Source of the DNA: Aphanomyces cochlioides
Taxonomy: Eukaryota; Oomycota; Saprolegniomycetes; Saprolegniales; Verrucalvaceae
Length of the DNA: 64,000 bases
NCBI GenBank assembly: GCA_019828595.1
Contig: JAHQRK010000021.1
Coordinates: 744,001 to 808,000 of the forward strand
Direction of reading: 5' to 3'
The notes below the pieces were generated by a model. It worked only from the letters and a program-made list of their open reading frames with translations. It was not told the DNA's origin and did not search any database. Both the position numbers and the translations under genes were made by a program. Position 1 is the stretch's first letter. The number at the start of each line of letters is the position of its first letter. Below are positions 1-10,757 of the stretch, in pieces.

Positions 1-754
1 TTTGACCCGATTGTTGTTGCTGCTGCTGACGTTGATCTGCTATTTTGCGGCGGCAGACATCCTCAGTGTGATTCCGGATGTTGCAGTATGAGCAAACGAC
101 AGGATAGCGGGGTTGGGCTTGATTGCGGCGGGGCCGACGTGGAGTCATGGCAAAGGCAGCATTGAATGGTTCAGCAGGAGCTGACGTGTCATACGGTATA
201 TGTGTGTCTTGCTGAAGAAGTGCAGTGAAGATCTTCGGCAGAGTTGTTTCATCAACATCGTCCCCATTCTGAATTCGATGAAACTGGAAGTGGACAAAGC
301 TGTCAAAGCGGTGGTCCAGACTTCGCAAAAATTGGTGAACTGCAAAGCCATGGTCAATCTTGACATTGGCATCAAGAGCATCTTCAAGTGTCATCTTGAA
401 GCGGTCGCAGTACACGCGTGCAGATTCAGTGGGTTCCATTCGAGTCTTCAATAGTAACTCGAATAGATGGCCTTGTCCCAGAAATGACTTGTTGCCATAT
501 CGGTTGCGGAGTATGTTAATCATGGAAGAAGCATGTTGACACTTCTTAACCATTCGCACGTGTTGGTCATCGAGTGCGGCGAGTATAAGAGCTTTCGCCA
601 GACGGTTCTTGTTTGTGTATTCGGGATCAGTATCGGGCATAGTGCCTTCAACGACAGCGTCGACTTCTTTGTATTCGAGGAAGGAAAGGAGTCGGGTGTA
701 CCACTCACTGAACGACTTTCCTTTGAACACGTGGACAAAACTTTTAAATTCCAT
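1..754 (-). CDS. Copia-type retrotransposon Gag, cut by window edge
   Basis: An uninterrupted minus-strand frame runs from an ATG at 754 to the left edge (about 251 residues, no stop). The N-terminal half has the pattern of the UBN2-type Gag of Ty1/copia elements: a W in a GKSFSEWYTRLLSFL segment, then a helical block ending in FLRSLDHRFDSFV. A zinc knuckle of the form C-x2-C-x4-H-x4-C lies at about residues 221-234 (nt 55-94), followed by a Gln run (QQQQQQ). Gag packages element RNA in virus-like particles in the cytoplasm. Pol (protease, integrase, RT, RNase H) should lie beyond the left edge. No inactivating change is visible in the part shown. Copia rather than Gypsy is inferred from the UBN2-like pattern and is fairly secure. 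Confidence 0.8.
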   Translation of the reverse strand, partial: MEFKSFVHVFKGKSFSEWYTRLLSFLEYKEVDAVVEGTMPDTDPEYTNKNRLAKALILAALDDQHVRMVKKCQHASSMINILRNRYGNKSFLGQGHLFELLLKTRMEPTESARVYCDRFKMTLEDALDANVKIDHGFAVHQFLRSLDHRFDSFVHFQFHRIQNGDDVDETTLPKIFTALLQQDTHIPYDTSAPAEPFNAAFAMTPRRPRRNQAQPRYPVVCSYCNIRNHTEDVCRRKIADQRQQQQQQSGQ

Positions 755-800
755 GGTTCAAGTTCAATGAATGTGATTGGATGAAACTAATTAATTAAAA

Positions 801-1190
801 TTAGTTGTAACCGCGAGATTTGATAACTGGAAGAAGCTTGCGATGCAACAATTCGTGGAGTTTGTTCTCAAACTTCTCCTCGGCAAAGTTCACTGCGGAC
901 TCAAGAGTGTGCTTGATAGTCAAAAGAATGCCTTCGGTTTCTTCAACGATGTGTTGAAATTCGGGATCCGAAAATTCGTTTGCGATTCGGCCACCGAGGC
1001 AGTTGGCAATACGTTGAGAACGCTTGATAGAGTCGATGAGGTCGCGGAGGACTTTATCGGTCGTCGAATCGGGGTTAATGCGACGAAAGGACGTTTTCAG
1101 AGGTGTGTCCTTCTTGGCCTTGACTTGGCGCTGCTTGCGGAGCTTGTTCGAAACGGTCTTCGGAACAAGTTCTTCTAGGGGTGTCTTCAT
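801..1190 (-). CDS. Small lysine-rich helical protein, possibly first ORF of the Copia element
   Basis: A 129-residue ORF with an ATG at 1190 and a stop at 801. The first 45 residues are rich in Lys/Arg (KLRKQRQVKAKKD), the rest is charged and probably helical. I do not recognise it. It lies on the same strand as Gag, 46 bp upstream of the Gag ATG, where an LTR and leader would be expected. So it is either an extra 5' ORF of the element, a host gene beside which the element landed, or chance. No Cys/His motif or membrane segment is seen. Confidence 0.4.
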   Translation of the reverse strand: MKTPLEELVPKTVSNKLRKQRQVKAKKDTPLKTSFRRINPDSTTDKVLRDLIDSIKRSQRIANCLGGRIANEFSDPEFQHIVEETEGILLTIKHTLESAVNFAEEKFENKLHELLHRKLLPVIKSRGYN

Positions 1191-1680
1191 AAATTGGCAA
1201 ACTCTACTAGGAGTTTAGTGCCAGCCAATCAGAAACTTACAGTTCTTCCCGCAATGGTACTGACCCGATATCTCACAGAAGGAGAAACAGGCGAAACTGT
1301 AATGTAACTCTTGATTGGTTTCTTGAAACGGTCAAGCGGTCGGCGGCGAGGCGGCGAGGCGACTGAGGCGGCTGAGGCGGCTTGGAGGCGGTGCAGAGGC
1401 GGCGAGGCGGCTAGTCCTGAGTTGTGGGGCTCAGAACCTCTTGAGGTGAAATGGAAAGTGAGATTATCAAGTTAGACTAAAATGTAAGACTACACTAGAG
1501 TATATGCATAACTAAGTGAAAATGAAAGCTTGTTCTTGAAGTAGACAGTGTAGTCGTGCCGGCAATGCGTGTAGCCGTCGCCAATGAGATGATGGAGAAC
1601 GCTAGATTAAGTGATGTGTGTGTGCACCAAACATTTGATTGGGGGGATCAAATATTTGGCGCACACTGGCGACACGTTCC
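1191..1680. other. Gene-free stretch with GC-rich minisatellite
   Basis: No coding frame is supported here. The only structured part is the GGCGGCGAGGCGGC-type repeat at 1341-1412. Confidence 0.5.
1341..1412. repeat. GC-rich minisatellite of GAGGCGGC-like units
   Basis: About nine imperfect units of 7-9 bp built on GGCGGCGAGGCGGCTGAG, in otherwise AT-rich DNA. No function is evident. Confidence 0.75.
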
Positions 1681-2013
1681 TCAACAGAACGACCATCCCA
1701 TCGTGACGAGTTGCGAGTACGACGCCGTTTGGTATCCCTCGAGCTTGAGGTAGTTGTTAAAGATGGGATACTGGAGCGCTGGAATCAAACCGTAGAGGCA
1801 TCCGATGGCGGCGTATTGGCCAAACAAGGCCATCGCCTCCTTGGAAAAGATCGTCAAAGCACCATCTTCGACAATCGCCCCATCTTCGAGCTCACCAGGC
1901 GTCTTGACATCAGCGTAGCCATCCTTTTCCGCCTCCTTGTTCGCCGAGTGGATGTACGAAAGACGTTCTTCCAAGCCATGTCAGCCGTCCGACAGACCGC
2001 CCTGGGTGGCCAT
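1681..2013 (-). pseudogene. BT1 (folate-biopterin) transporter, N-terminal remnant
   Basis: The frame from ATG 2013 matches the first ~110 residues of the intact BT1 proteins of this window: SYIHS, the KTPGELEDGA segment, FNNYLKLEGYQTASYSQLVT, then GWSF. Two breaks are seen. The codon aligned with Arg of SDGRHGLEER is TGA (near 1981), and homology stops abruptly after GWSF at about 1684, where the first transmembrane segments end. Just upstream (minus strand, about 2022-2038) is TTCATTTTCCTACTTG, like the core promoter of the intact copies. This is a truncated, non-functional duplicate. Confidence 0.88.
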
Positions 2014-4420
2014 TGCTCTTCAATGCAAGTAGGAAAATGAACCCTGTGGTGCATAAGAGGTTAAGGTTGAGAAGATCCAGATCAGCTCGAAGAAAACTGG
2101 TTGTGCATTCCGACACGACCAGGTGGTCGGTGAGTTGATCTACGATCGCATAGTCTTTTTCATCTTGTACTGAAAGGTTACCAAGGCCTGAGTCACACAT
2201 CAAGGCATATTTGTCCCACCGCATAATCATCGTGGCTTGCGTCACCAAAAGAGTGAGGAACGAATGGGTTTCTCCTTGTGTGTGAAATCCACGTGGCTAG
2301 CTGCCTAGGCGGAGCTGAAAACCCAGCGAACGAGTCGAGCTCCAATCGTTTCCAGGGCCAAAGTTGATTGTCAGCTTGCAGTCTTCCATCGGTAGGACAT
2401 CAATCGAGGTGACATCCAAAGCTCTTGTCCATCAGTTTTCCTGTCTGTCAAACAGTGGACAGATGGTCGACATACTCCACAATTTGTAACACAACAACAA
2501 ATGCTTGAAATTTGCACCAGCCACCGATCACACTGCATCCAAGGACGACCGTCGGCTCGAGAACGTCAAATGTAGCATGTAGAGCGTCGCCGCAGCGTCC
2601 AGAGGCAAGTATTTGACTCAATCAAGCTGGAAGGCAGTACTTGAGACACTTTGAAAGACTTTATTAGAGCCACTATGCCACAGGATTCACAAAGGCGTGA
2701 CTGACGATGAAATGGGTGATGCATTTCCATGTCACCGTTGACAACCGACGTACTACGGTAGTAAAGGGAGCTTGATGTTCATTGCACACTTAGATAAGCA
2801 GTCGCTCGCACAAGGGTGCAGAAGTGGATGCGTCAACCTTGTGATCGCTCGTGATACAGGCGAAGTTATTTTTTCCCTTGTATACGATACTACACACCAG
2901 CCGTATCACACTGTAATGACTCCCGAATTAAGACAGGAGCGAACTGCCGGCCAACCACAAACTGCAACACGACGACGACAGCTCTCTTCGATTCAGCCCT
3001 TGACCTGGATCAAATGTGCGGTAACAACATCTCTACGCATGGATGGTTCATTGCAACTACGCTGAGTTCATCTGGACGACTTGGTGACTCTCATTTTTCG
3101 AGCATGTTGAATCGCGCAGTCCAGCTCGTGCAACATCTGCAAAAAGTCATATTCTGTGGAAACTTCACATGACTATCTAGTCGACAGAATAACAAAATAC
3201 CAGTCATCTTCCCGATGAGCTCAGAGAATCGAAAACAAGGAGCTTCAGATTTTGAACAAGACAGCCAGAGATTGCCTCGGCTAAGAAACAACTAGCCGTC
3301 TGCATTTTACGATCTCGCTGCAATTGAAACGATAAAATGTGCCAAGGAAGGCTTGACTACCATGAAATCGTGTAACACGCTTGAGAACCGTCAACGTCTC
3401 ACTTGCTCTAGGACACTGTGAAAGCTGACTGCAAGACACAGCGAGAGGCCGATCTCCCTTGTCGCTCCACCAAGTTCAATGGTCTGCGCCTTCGTCTAAC
3501 CCCATCTGTCCATTTGTGCATTCATGCAATTGTGAGATGCCTATACAACAACGCGATGAAAATGTTAAAATTAGAAGTCAACCAGGAACTGCTACAGCTC
3601 TTCAAGACTCAGAGGAGCTTCACGCGATGACCATGACCCGAGCGAGATACATGCATCATTGTTAGCTACTACTCCGTTCCAAAAAGATTGCGGCATGCTG
3701 ATTTTAATATGGATTTTTGTATCCGTTAGCGACAAGTAGTGGGTCAAAAGACTAGCGGGTGATATCTTCGCCTCCACATGGAATCTATAGTCATAGATGA
3801 CATTACTACAAAGAAGAAAGAAAACGTAGTTCACTTAGGCTCATGACATCGCACAACGAAGCAACATGGTTGAATCCTGCACAGTTCAAAATGTCAAGTT
3901 TTAAGGAAAACTGGATGCGACATATTGTGAGTCATACAACCACAGTGCTGCGATCTGAAGCGCGATTTGCATCATCCAAGGATAACAAGCAATTGGCAGT
4001 CATATTTTCAGCTGATTGTGTTGTGAAACGCGACTTCAAAGCATTTTTAAGAGTTTCTTTCGAGTATTCTAATTTTCCTTTTCTCCTCCAAAAAAAATAT
4101 CATTCCAAAGTTTTATCTTGAGTTTTGTATGTGAAAGCTGTCTTGCTCAACTTTGGCAAATGAGGGAATAAGAATGATCTAAAAATACCTCAGAATTCGT
4201 GAGAATTGAAGGATTATATTTTACAAGTTTCACGCAAATCAGACGACTTGAAGTATCTCAATTTTGACCACTTGCATCTTTTCCAATCATAGTTTTTGTA
4301 TACTGTTCGACCCACAATGTGTTGCTGACCCAAAATGTGTCGCTGACTGATATACTATTCCGATTTGAAGAATGACTTGTTTTTTGTATGTTTACTCTAA
4401 AATTCTATATAGAATATTAT
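2014..4420. other. No recognisable gene
   Basis: Short overlapping frames occur on both strands (the longest are about 90-110 codons), without recognisable motifs or consistent splice patterns. A Stowaway-like terminus, TA followed by CTACTCCGTTCC, lies at about 3668 without a clear partner. The stretch may include decayed sequence upstream of the BT1 remnant. Confidence 0.4.
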
Positions 4421-4423
4421 TTA

Positions 4424-4978
4424 GGGTGCGTTTGGTTGCACTTTTTTTCAGTGTTTTGGGTGAAATTCCACTGGAATCAGCCATTCACTGAAATAAAAAC
4501 AAGTTTTGCGTTTGGATGGGTGAAACGTGTTTTGAGAAAAACACTCTTTTGGACTGGCAAAACGTGTTTTCAAAAAAGAGGTCCAGAGGTATTTTTGAGT
4601 TAGGGCGAGGGTTGTTTTACAAGTTGGGTCAGACCAGTCACAAGATGCCTTCATCCTTTTCGGTAAGTGACAATCGAGTTAATAGCAGTGGTCTCAGACC
4701 ATTGACTCAAAAACCTCTTCACAAAAACAATCGAGAAGGCGCGTCCTCTAATCGTTTGTCGAGCACGTTGACGCGGCCACAATCCGATGTCATTGCTTCA
4801 CGATGAATGCTTTGTACATAAAGCTTTTCATTGGCAGAAAAATGTCGTGTTCGGTTGTCAACCAAACGCGTTGACTTCTTGTGAAAACACTGGATTTGAC
4901 AAATCCAAAATCCAATTTTGTGACACACAGGATTATGGCTTCAAGTGAATCCATACAGTGTTTCATCCAAACGCACCC
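4424..4978. mobile_element. PIF/Harbinger-type MITE with TTA target duplication
   Basis: A 555-bp element with inverted termini GGGTGCGTTTGG(T/A)TG at 4424 and 4978, flanked on both sides by TTA (4421-4423 and 4979-4981). A 3-bp TWA duplication is typical of PIF/Harbinger insertions. It encodes no transposase. A second copy, missing its left end, lies at 12476-12990, so this is a dispersed family. Neither Harbinger element in this window has these termini, so the driver is not identified. Confidence 0.85.
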
Positions 4979-4981
4979 TTA

Positions 4982-5478
4982 CTCTTTGATCCTTGCCGAC
5001 AGATTCGTAGCTTGTTGCCGCGATTGCACGCCACGCTGCCTTATTCTTGCGATTGCGTCTCGGTCATGTCGGTACTGGGTACTGGCTCAGTGCTTGAGCC
5101 GAAAGGGAGGATGCCATTCGAGCTATACTCGAACAGACGTTCAAAAAGCGTCGGCTCTCGCTGTCGCGCGAGTGGCAACGCGACCTAGAGGACAGTTGGG
5201 TGTATTTTGGTCCACAAAGCGCACAGGAGGAGTGCTCTTGACTTGGACCACCATCATAGTACGTTGGTCAGGAGTGAACAGGGATAATATGGTCTCACCG
5301 GAGGGTTTTGTTGTTGTCCAAGACTATCCAGGATCGCCTGGATTATCTCCTCAACCATGAAGCATTTTTTCACTCAAAAAGTACCAAAATAACAAGCAAA
5401 AAACGCTCTATTTATCTGTCCAATCAGATTCTAATAACGATGAGTTATTAGAATCTGAGGAACGGAGTAGTACAAATG
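4982..5478. other. No recognisable gene; holds hairpin
   Basis: An open frame on the plus strand to about 5360 has no recognisable product. The end of the stretch carries a near-perfect hairpin (5424-5457) and the palindrome GAGTAGTACAAATGTACTACTC (about 5465-5486), which looks like two abutting Stowaway-like element ends. Confidence 0.4.
5424..5457. repeat. Inverted repeat / hairpin
   Basis: CAGATTCTAATAAC is followed, after a 6-nt loop, by its exact complement GTTATTAGAATCTG. It adjoins GGAACGGAGTAG-TA (ending at 5472), a typical end of the TA-targeting MITEs nearby, so it is probably the remains of a fold-back element. Confidence 0.7.
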
Positions 5479-5751
5479 TACTACTCTGTCTCTAAATGAT
5501 GTTCGGAAAGTGTAATTGGATGAAATTAAGACCAATTTTGAGTAAAATTACCTCGCAATTGGATGAAAATATTACTTATTGCATTTAAACCCCATTAATT
5601 GGTTGAAAATGTCAAAACGTTTACCAACTCGATTAATCTCGACGATTTCCAGTAGCCAATAAGAAAATTTCTGTTTCCAAATTTTCGCCAATCAAATTTG
5701 ATTTCTGTCATAAGGTGCGCACCATCTTGAGACGACAGAATTTGTCACACT

Positions 5752-5940
5752 TTGACCGTCGATAAATTTCTGCAGAGTCAAATTAACGATAAGAAAAGCG
5801 GTACTATCGATAGATATGGATTAGAGGGAGGCATGTTACTGCTTGAAATTGCTCTATTCAAAGAATTGATCGAGTATGGTGATTCTCCTGAGGCCACTTT
5901 AGTGACCAAATGTATGGAAATGGACAGATTTTTGTGTTAG
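5752..5940 (+). CDS. Unrecognised 62-codon frame inside the mariner-like element
   Basis: A frame with the N-terminal segment VDKFLQSQINDKKSG and a hydrophobic patch MLLLEIALFKELIEYG. It has no ATG at its start (it opens with TTG), so if real it is an exon or a decayed remnant. It could be left over from the element's transposase, but no catalytic motif is present. Confidence 0.2.
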   Translation: MTVDKFLQSQINDKKSGTIDRYGLEGGMLLLEIALFKELIEYGDSPEATLVTKCMEMDRFLC

Positions 5941-6091
5941 GGGTGCTCGTCAACTATACTTGAAACTTGTAAAAATTCTATTGATAATTTATCCGGATCA
6001 TCTAAGTTGTTATACGTTTACAATTTTGGTTGAGTATGTGCAGAAATAAAATGCTTTGGAGATATACCATAAGTTTATCGCTAATCATTAA

Positions 6092-6385
6092 GGCCGTGTT
6101 CGACATGATTCGAGTTGATTCTGAACCAATTTTATCCAATAGAAAACGATCACAAACCATATGAAGTTTTGCGAAATTTCCCTCCGTTCCTCAAGGAACA
6201 CTGGGATTATCCACTTTAGTGGGATAATCATGATTTTTAGAATCTACCTCAACCATTTTGAATGGGGTAGATTCTGAGAGTGAATGTGGATTCTCAGGAA
6301 TGCTTGTAAATCCCGTGGATGACTCAACACGGTTTTTCCTGGGAGAATCAAAGATGGAATCATGATTCCTAAATCAAACACGGCC
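6092..6385. mobile_element. PIF/Harbinger-type (Tourist-like) MITE with TAA duplication
   Basis: A 294-bp element with termini GGCCGTGTTCGA and, inverted, GGCCGTGTTTGA, flanked by TAA at 6089-6091 and 6386-6388. It carries no coding capacity. It is nested inside the mariner-like element 5481-6802, so it inserted later. Confidence 0.85.
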
Positions 6386-6804
6386 TAAAGTTTGCGATGA
6401 TCTTTGAGCCTCATGAACCTCAGAAAATCAAAAGAAGTTAGTCTTTCTTATTGATATGTAGAATAGCGAAATAAACAGTGATCTCTGCATGCGTCAATTT
6501 TTTTGCAAGAGGACACACAAAAATGTCAAGCACATTTGCCGAATTTATCTTCTAGCATCATGGACAAGGTGAAGCCTGTTTAATTAGCAGGATACCGACA
6601 TGTACGATCGCTTGCACAATGAGAGCTCCATTGAGGAAATATGCGAGTTCTTCAATGACATCGGGATACCTAAGCAAATCGAGAACTATGAAATTCAGTA
6701 GTACACAACAGTTTTGTATTTATATATGTATACTTTGGAAATCCGAACAACATTGCGGGAAGATGAAAGACTTGTATCGAACAACATTTTGGGACGGAGT
6801 AGTA

Positions 6805-7154
6805 CTACTCTGTGCGGCAATCAAACGTACATTTCAGAGTACACAAAAAATTTCACTTGAAATTTGTATGCTCGTCTGATACGATACATTACAGTTGTAC
6901 TACTGGTCTTCATTCATTGGCTGATCGCCAAATTTTGACGCGATCTCATTGGCGGGATATATTGGAGGGTATAGCCCAATGTCCCAACACAACCATATTT
7001 CAGTTTGCCTTTGGTTTACAACCGCGCCGTTTTGACTGGCGAATCAGCGTTATTTCACTAATAGTTTCGACCAATCAACGGCCCGTAACTCGAAAATAGA
7101 AGTTTACATTGGGTCGTATTTCCCAAATGTACATTTCATTCCCGCACATAGTAG
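6805..7154. mobile_element. Stowaway-like MITE, 350 bp
   Basis: Inverted termini CTACTCTGTGCGGCAATC and CTACTATGTGCGGGAATG, continuing into GTACATTT, flanked by TA at 6803-6804 and 7155-7156. It directly abuts the previous element and shares its TA. It has no coding capacity. Confidence 0.75.
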
Positions 7155-7156
7155 TA

Positions 7157-8235
7157 TAGCGTAAATCTCCAGTTATTCGGTCGAGTCAATTTTTCGGTCT
7201 ATCACCTCAAAATAACGAAAAAATGTGAATAACAACCCATACAAATTTCAACCAGAGTGAGTAAGAGCGTGCACTTTTGGATTTATCTGTTCTGCTTTAT
7301 ATTGGAAATTGTATTGCAAAAATTTATCTCGAGATAAATAAAAAACGTGAATAGTCCTATTCACTCTCACAAGCATCTTGTCGCTGCGCTTGCTCATGAG
7401 CTTCACGAATGCGAAAAGACCTAGGAATATCGTGAATCATGTTGGAAGTGAGATCTTTCTCATACCTATCAGTGCAGGTGGAAATTTGGATATGAGTTGC
7501 AGCGAAATGGCAATTGTTTTGAGTTTCATTCTGCGTAGATGTCATTCCTTTATAAATACATATTTTATTTCATTTTTTATATATTTTTTCTTCATGAAAA
7601 ATGATTATTTTTTCTTAATTTATATGAATCGTTCTATGCACCGAAAAATTGGCTCATCAGCTTGGTTGGAAAATGTTACCTTTCTATTTATATTTCTTTA
7701 TATTTTGATTAATTTTGTTGTATTTGGAGAGACAGAAAGACGACAATCACCTGGGTGTGTCCAGAATTGCGATCGGAACAGTAGTGAGCGTTATGAACTG
7801 TTGCTCGCTTCAATAGACCGAAAAACCGGCGATTTACGTTAGGTTAGCGATAGGGCTTAGCCCTAGGGATAACGAAACTTATTAGGGAACATTATCCAAC
7901 ATAGATGATCGTGTAAAGAGCCCATGACTTATGGATAACCGGCTGAGGATCGTCTAGCACGACCCTCAGCCCAACTCTATTGGCAAAACGGCACACATCA
8001 TAAAAATGATGCGTGTCATTGGCAAGCTTTCACTTACTCTAAGTATTAAATGAATGCATGGTTGTGAGGAGGCAACCGTAAAGACTGTTGCATCACTAAT
8101 TGACTATGGTATTATGTGGGTTGTATGTAAGTTTACTTTCCAATGTACCCCGGTAGAGTCACCTTACCTGTGTGTCCTGCTCCTTCCCGCTGATCTTGGT
8201 TAACATTTCATGTGCCCCCTCCCATCTACCACCCC
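7157..8235. other. No clear gene; probable leader/LTR region of the Copia remnant
   Basis: AT-rich sequence with a few frames of up to 154 codons (7378-7842, plus) without recognisable motifs. From about 7836 (TTAGGTTAGCGATAGGG) the base composition changes, and the stretch runs directly into a Copia gag, so part of 7836-8235 may be its LTR and leader. I could not find the matching downstream LTR, so this is inference. Confidence 0.35.
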
Positions 8236-9257
8236 ATGATTAACTCCTTCGCGTCCAACAAAGGTCTTAGTGACCTGAAATTCCACGGCAAGAAGGCGAC
8301 CTTTACGTCATGGAGGTCTTAGTGACCTGAAATTCCACGGCAAGAAGGCGACCTTTACGTCATGGAAGGCCCGCTTCATCGCCCACCTCAACGCGCTTTC
8401 AACTACCCACGACTACAAGCGCTCCGAGAAGGGGGAACGGCCAAATGATACGACGTCGATGAACTAGCTAAGTCGCTGAAGATGGACATCACAGCGGATT
8501 TTGAGGCTTTGGGGGCCGAAAGACTCAAGCGTTATTACCTACGCATGCAAGAGTCTGCCGTTCGTGGCTTATTGGGCAAAGTGTTGCCTAATGAACTTTA
8601 AGTTCAGCTCCAAGGGACGATCAACAATCCTGTCCTCCCAATCCACGAGGTGTGGAAGATATTGGAACGTGAATACGGGCAATCGTCCTTGGACGTGAGA
8701 ACTAGTTTGTACTTAGACTTTTTAACTCTGCCTAAGAAACCTTTTGAGTATGTCAGCGACCTCTTAAAGAGAATGCGCTCTTTGCAAAACCAGCTTAACG
8801 AGCTGTATGTGAAGAGAGTTGGTGAACCTTTAATATCTGATTGTCAAGTTTCACAGGCACTGGTTGCCGCACTTCCTTCGTTTTAGTTTTTTGTTCAAAT
8901 GTGAGCCAAACAAAGGAAGGTTTTAAAATCTCTGTTATTGATACTGTAGTGAAGCAAGTGTTCAACACGAGGTCTAGTGAGGCCATTACTGACATGACAG
9001 CTTCAAAGCGCGGCAGTAAGCGCGAAATCACTGTAAACCAAGCTAAGGCCAACAAGACCAATAAGAAAGCTAAAAAGTATACTGAGTGATTTTACTGCCA
9101 CGGCACCTCTAATGTAGGCGGCAAAGGTCACTTTAAGGAGGCATGCCCTCTTTGCATCAGCGATGTGAAGGCAGGTATCGAGCGCGACAACATCAATGAC
9201 AAGCGCGCCAAGAAGCGCACTGTCGGTGCAAACACTGCACAGGCAAACAAATTATGA
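8236..9257 (+). pseudogene. Decayed Copia-type Gag
   Basis: ATG at 8236 opens a Gag start, with LSDLKFHGKKATFTSWKARF matching the F-x-G-x-x-x-x-x-W-x-x-R pattern of UBN2-type Gag. Reading continues, in shifting frames, through EVWKILEREYGQSSLDVR, then SLQNQLNEL, to a zinc-knuckle-like block (CHGTS...GKGHFKEACP, about 9093-9150). Breaks: a 52-bp tandem duplication (8262-8313 / 8314-8365) that shifts the frame, a TAG after about 8460, a stop after ALVAALPSF (8884) and another before the knuckle. Non-functional. No pol follows. Confidence 0.8.
8262..8365 (+). repeat. 52-bp exact tandem duplication inside gag
   Basis: The 52-bp unit starting AGGTCTTAGTGACCTGAAAT occurs twice without any difference. 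Fifty-two is not a multiple of three, so the duplication breaks the gag frame. The lack of divergence indicates a recent event or an assembly artefact. Confidence 0.9.
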
Positions 9258-9905
9258 AGCATTATCCGGAAATTCCAACTTATCCCGAAATTCAATTTTA
9301 AACCAATCAGTGATGAATGTTATGATATATTCTGATAGCCCTGATGGTTCGATTTATGGCCAATCAGATGATGGTATGGGACTAAATTTTAGCCAACCAG
9401 AGGGCGACTTTTCTAAGTTGCATAATGATGCCGAAAATGATAAAAACTGGCCGGATCAATGTTCGGCGATAACTTCCCTAACTAAAATCGTCGCAAAACT
9501 ATCAAGGAAGGAAAAAAACTTCACCCGTGGACCCTGCCCTTCGGATTACTCTTCCGTTATGTCGCGTTGCCAAATGGTCGATACAAACAAGCCAACATGG
9601 ATGCCGAACACAAAATCAAGGACTTTGCTCTCAATAGTATAGACGTTGTCAACAACACTCCAGCTGTTTCTGATATTCTCCCTTTTATTCAACTGAAGTT
9701 CGAAATTCCTGAGCAATATTATGGTGGCAAGAAATAACGAAATACATGATCATGGATGGTGGAGAAATCCAAGAGGTAAATTTCGACAATTAATTGTCCA
9801 CCTTGCATAGCTTTAACATGTTAATCCATTTTTCTTGCATGTATGTACAGTAGTACGAAATTGACGACTCCCAGACTTAGAATTTGTAGCACTTCTGTCT
9901 AGTAT
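9258..9905. other. No recognisable gene; one short conserved-looking frame
   Basis: A plus-strand frame ending at 9737 reads LPFGLLFRYVALPNGRY, then DFALNSIDVVNN, to a YYGGKK end. It may be the tail of a decayed gene, but I do not recognise it. Otherwise nothing. Confidence 0.3.
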
Positions 9906-10262
9906 TTAGCCATAATTTTTGTAAGAAAATAAGATGCGTCCACTTGAATCCATTTCAGCCACCAATTCCCTTGTACGAAATATATCATTGTTTCTCCCAT
10001 CACTAACGTGATCTTTCGGTAGTGACATACAACAATCGACGACACGAGACAGACCACCATACCACCATACACCATATCCAGATACGCTTCCAAATTTAAT
10101 AATGTGATCCATAGGCAATAACTTCGTCGACAGAGTGTGTCGCTCGTTCGATGACACGTACGAAGAAAACTTGGCCGACTTTATCGTTGTTCCAGGTTGG
10201 TCACGAATAATGTTGGACAATGTTTTCTTCGTACGGTCGTTGAAGAGGCTCTGCCGCAACAT
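9906..10262 (-). pseudogene. Merlin-type transposase fragment (central region)
   Basis: The frame contains TKKTLSNIIRDQPGTT, then KFSSYVSSNERHTL. These match the same region of the longer Merlin copy at 10758-11758 (NDTLSAILKQ, KPGTLIM, KFSSYVSSNERHTL). The N-terminal zinc-binding part, both ends and parts of the catalytic core are missing. A MITE (10327-10738) separates it from the longer copy. Non-functional. Confidence 0.65.
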
Positions 10263-10326
10263 CTCCCCGTACTCCTAAATGAAAAATTTATTTAAGGAAT
10301 ATGAATTTATTAACTGTAAGTTGTTA

Positions 10327-10738
10327 CTACCTCTGTTTCATATTACTGTGAACAAAAGGAAAATCCACTTTTATCAAATTACTGGCAACGTTTCTATTTG
10401 ATTGGCTAATGGACGAAATAAATGACTTTAATTAGCCATAAATCGCACCATTAAGTGCGAACATATGATATTTATGGCACCATTTTGCTGATAGAGTGTT
10501 GCTGCAATATTGCCATCTGCTTTCAGGTCCCTGTATTTTAAAAGAATATACTGAAGGTCAAAAAGTGGAGGTGAATAAGACGTGCAAAATGAGCTCATTG
10601 CCCTTTGCACTCAATAGAAAGTTGGTTCAGATTTTTCTACTCTTTCAAACGTGGTATGAAACGTCGACCTTGGACAAAAAATGAATTTTTGGGGTCGAAT
10701 CGAAGTCTAATGTCGCCAGTAATATGGCACAGAGGTAG
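10327..10738. mobile_element. Stowaway-like MITE, 412 bp
   Basis: Termini CTACCTCTGTTTCATATTAC and, inverted, CTACCTCTGTGCCATATTAC, flanked by TA at 10325-10326 and 10739-10740. No coding capacity. Same general terminus type (CTACYYCYGT) as the elements at 5481 and 6805. It sits between two decayed Merlin copies. Confidence 0.8.
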
Positions 10739-10757
10739 TATCTATTAAGACTTGCAA

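Larger units (their letters stand above)
5481..6802. mobile_element. Stowaway/mariner-like non-autonomous element, ~1.3 kb
   Basis: Imperfect inverted termini: CTACTCTGTCTCTAAATG at 5481 and, on the other strand, CTACTCCGTCCCAAAATG ending at 6802, both continuing into TGTTCG. TA dinucleotides flank both ends (5479-5480 and 6803-6804), as expected for Tc1/mariner insertion. A 62-codon frame at 5752-5940 is the only coding-like part and is not recognisable as transposase. A PIF-type MITE (6092-6385) sits inside. The right TA is shared with the neighbouring element at 6805. Confidence 0.7.

Noticed and set aside
1341..1412. CRISPR-like or telomere-like array
   Set aside because: Units are 7-9 bp, irregular and without spacers, and do not match a telomeric repeat; simply a GC-rich minisatellite.
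8236..9257. Possibility that the plus-strand gag is functional
   Set aside because: At least four breaks (out-of-phase duplication and stops), and no pol or paired LTRs found.
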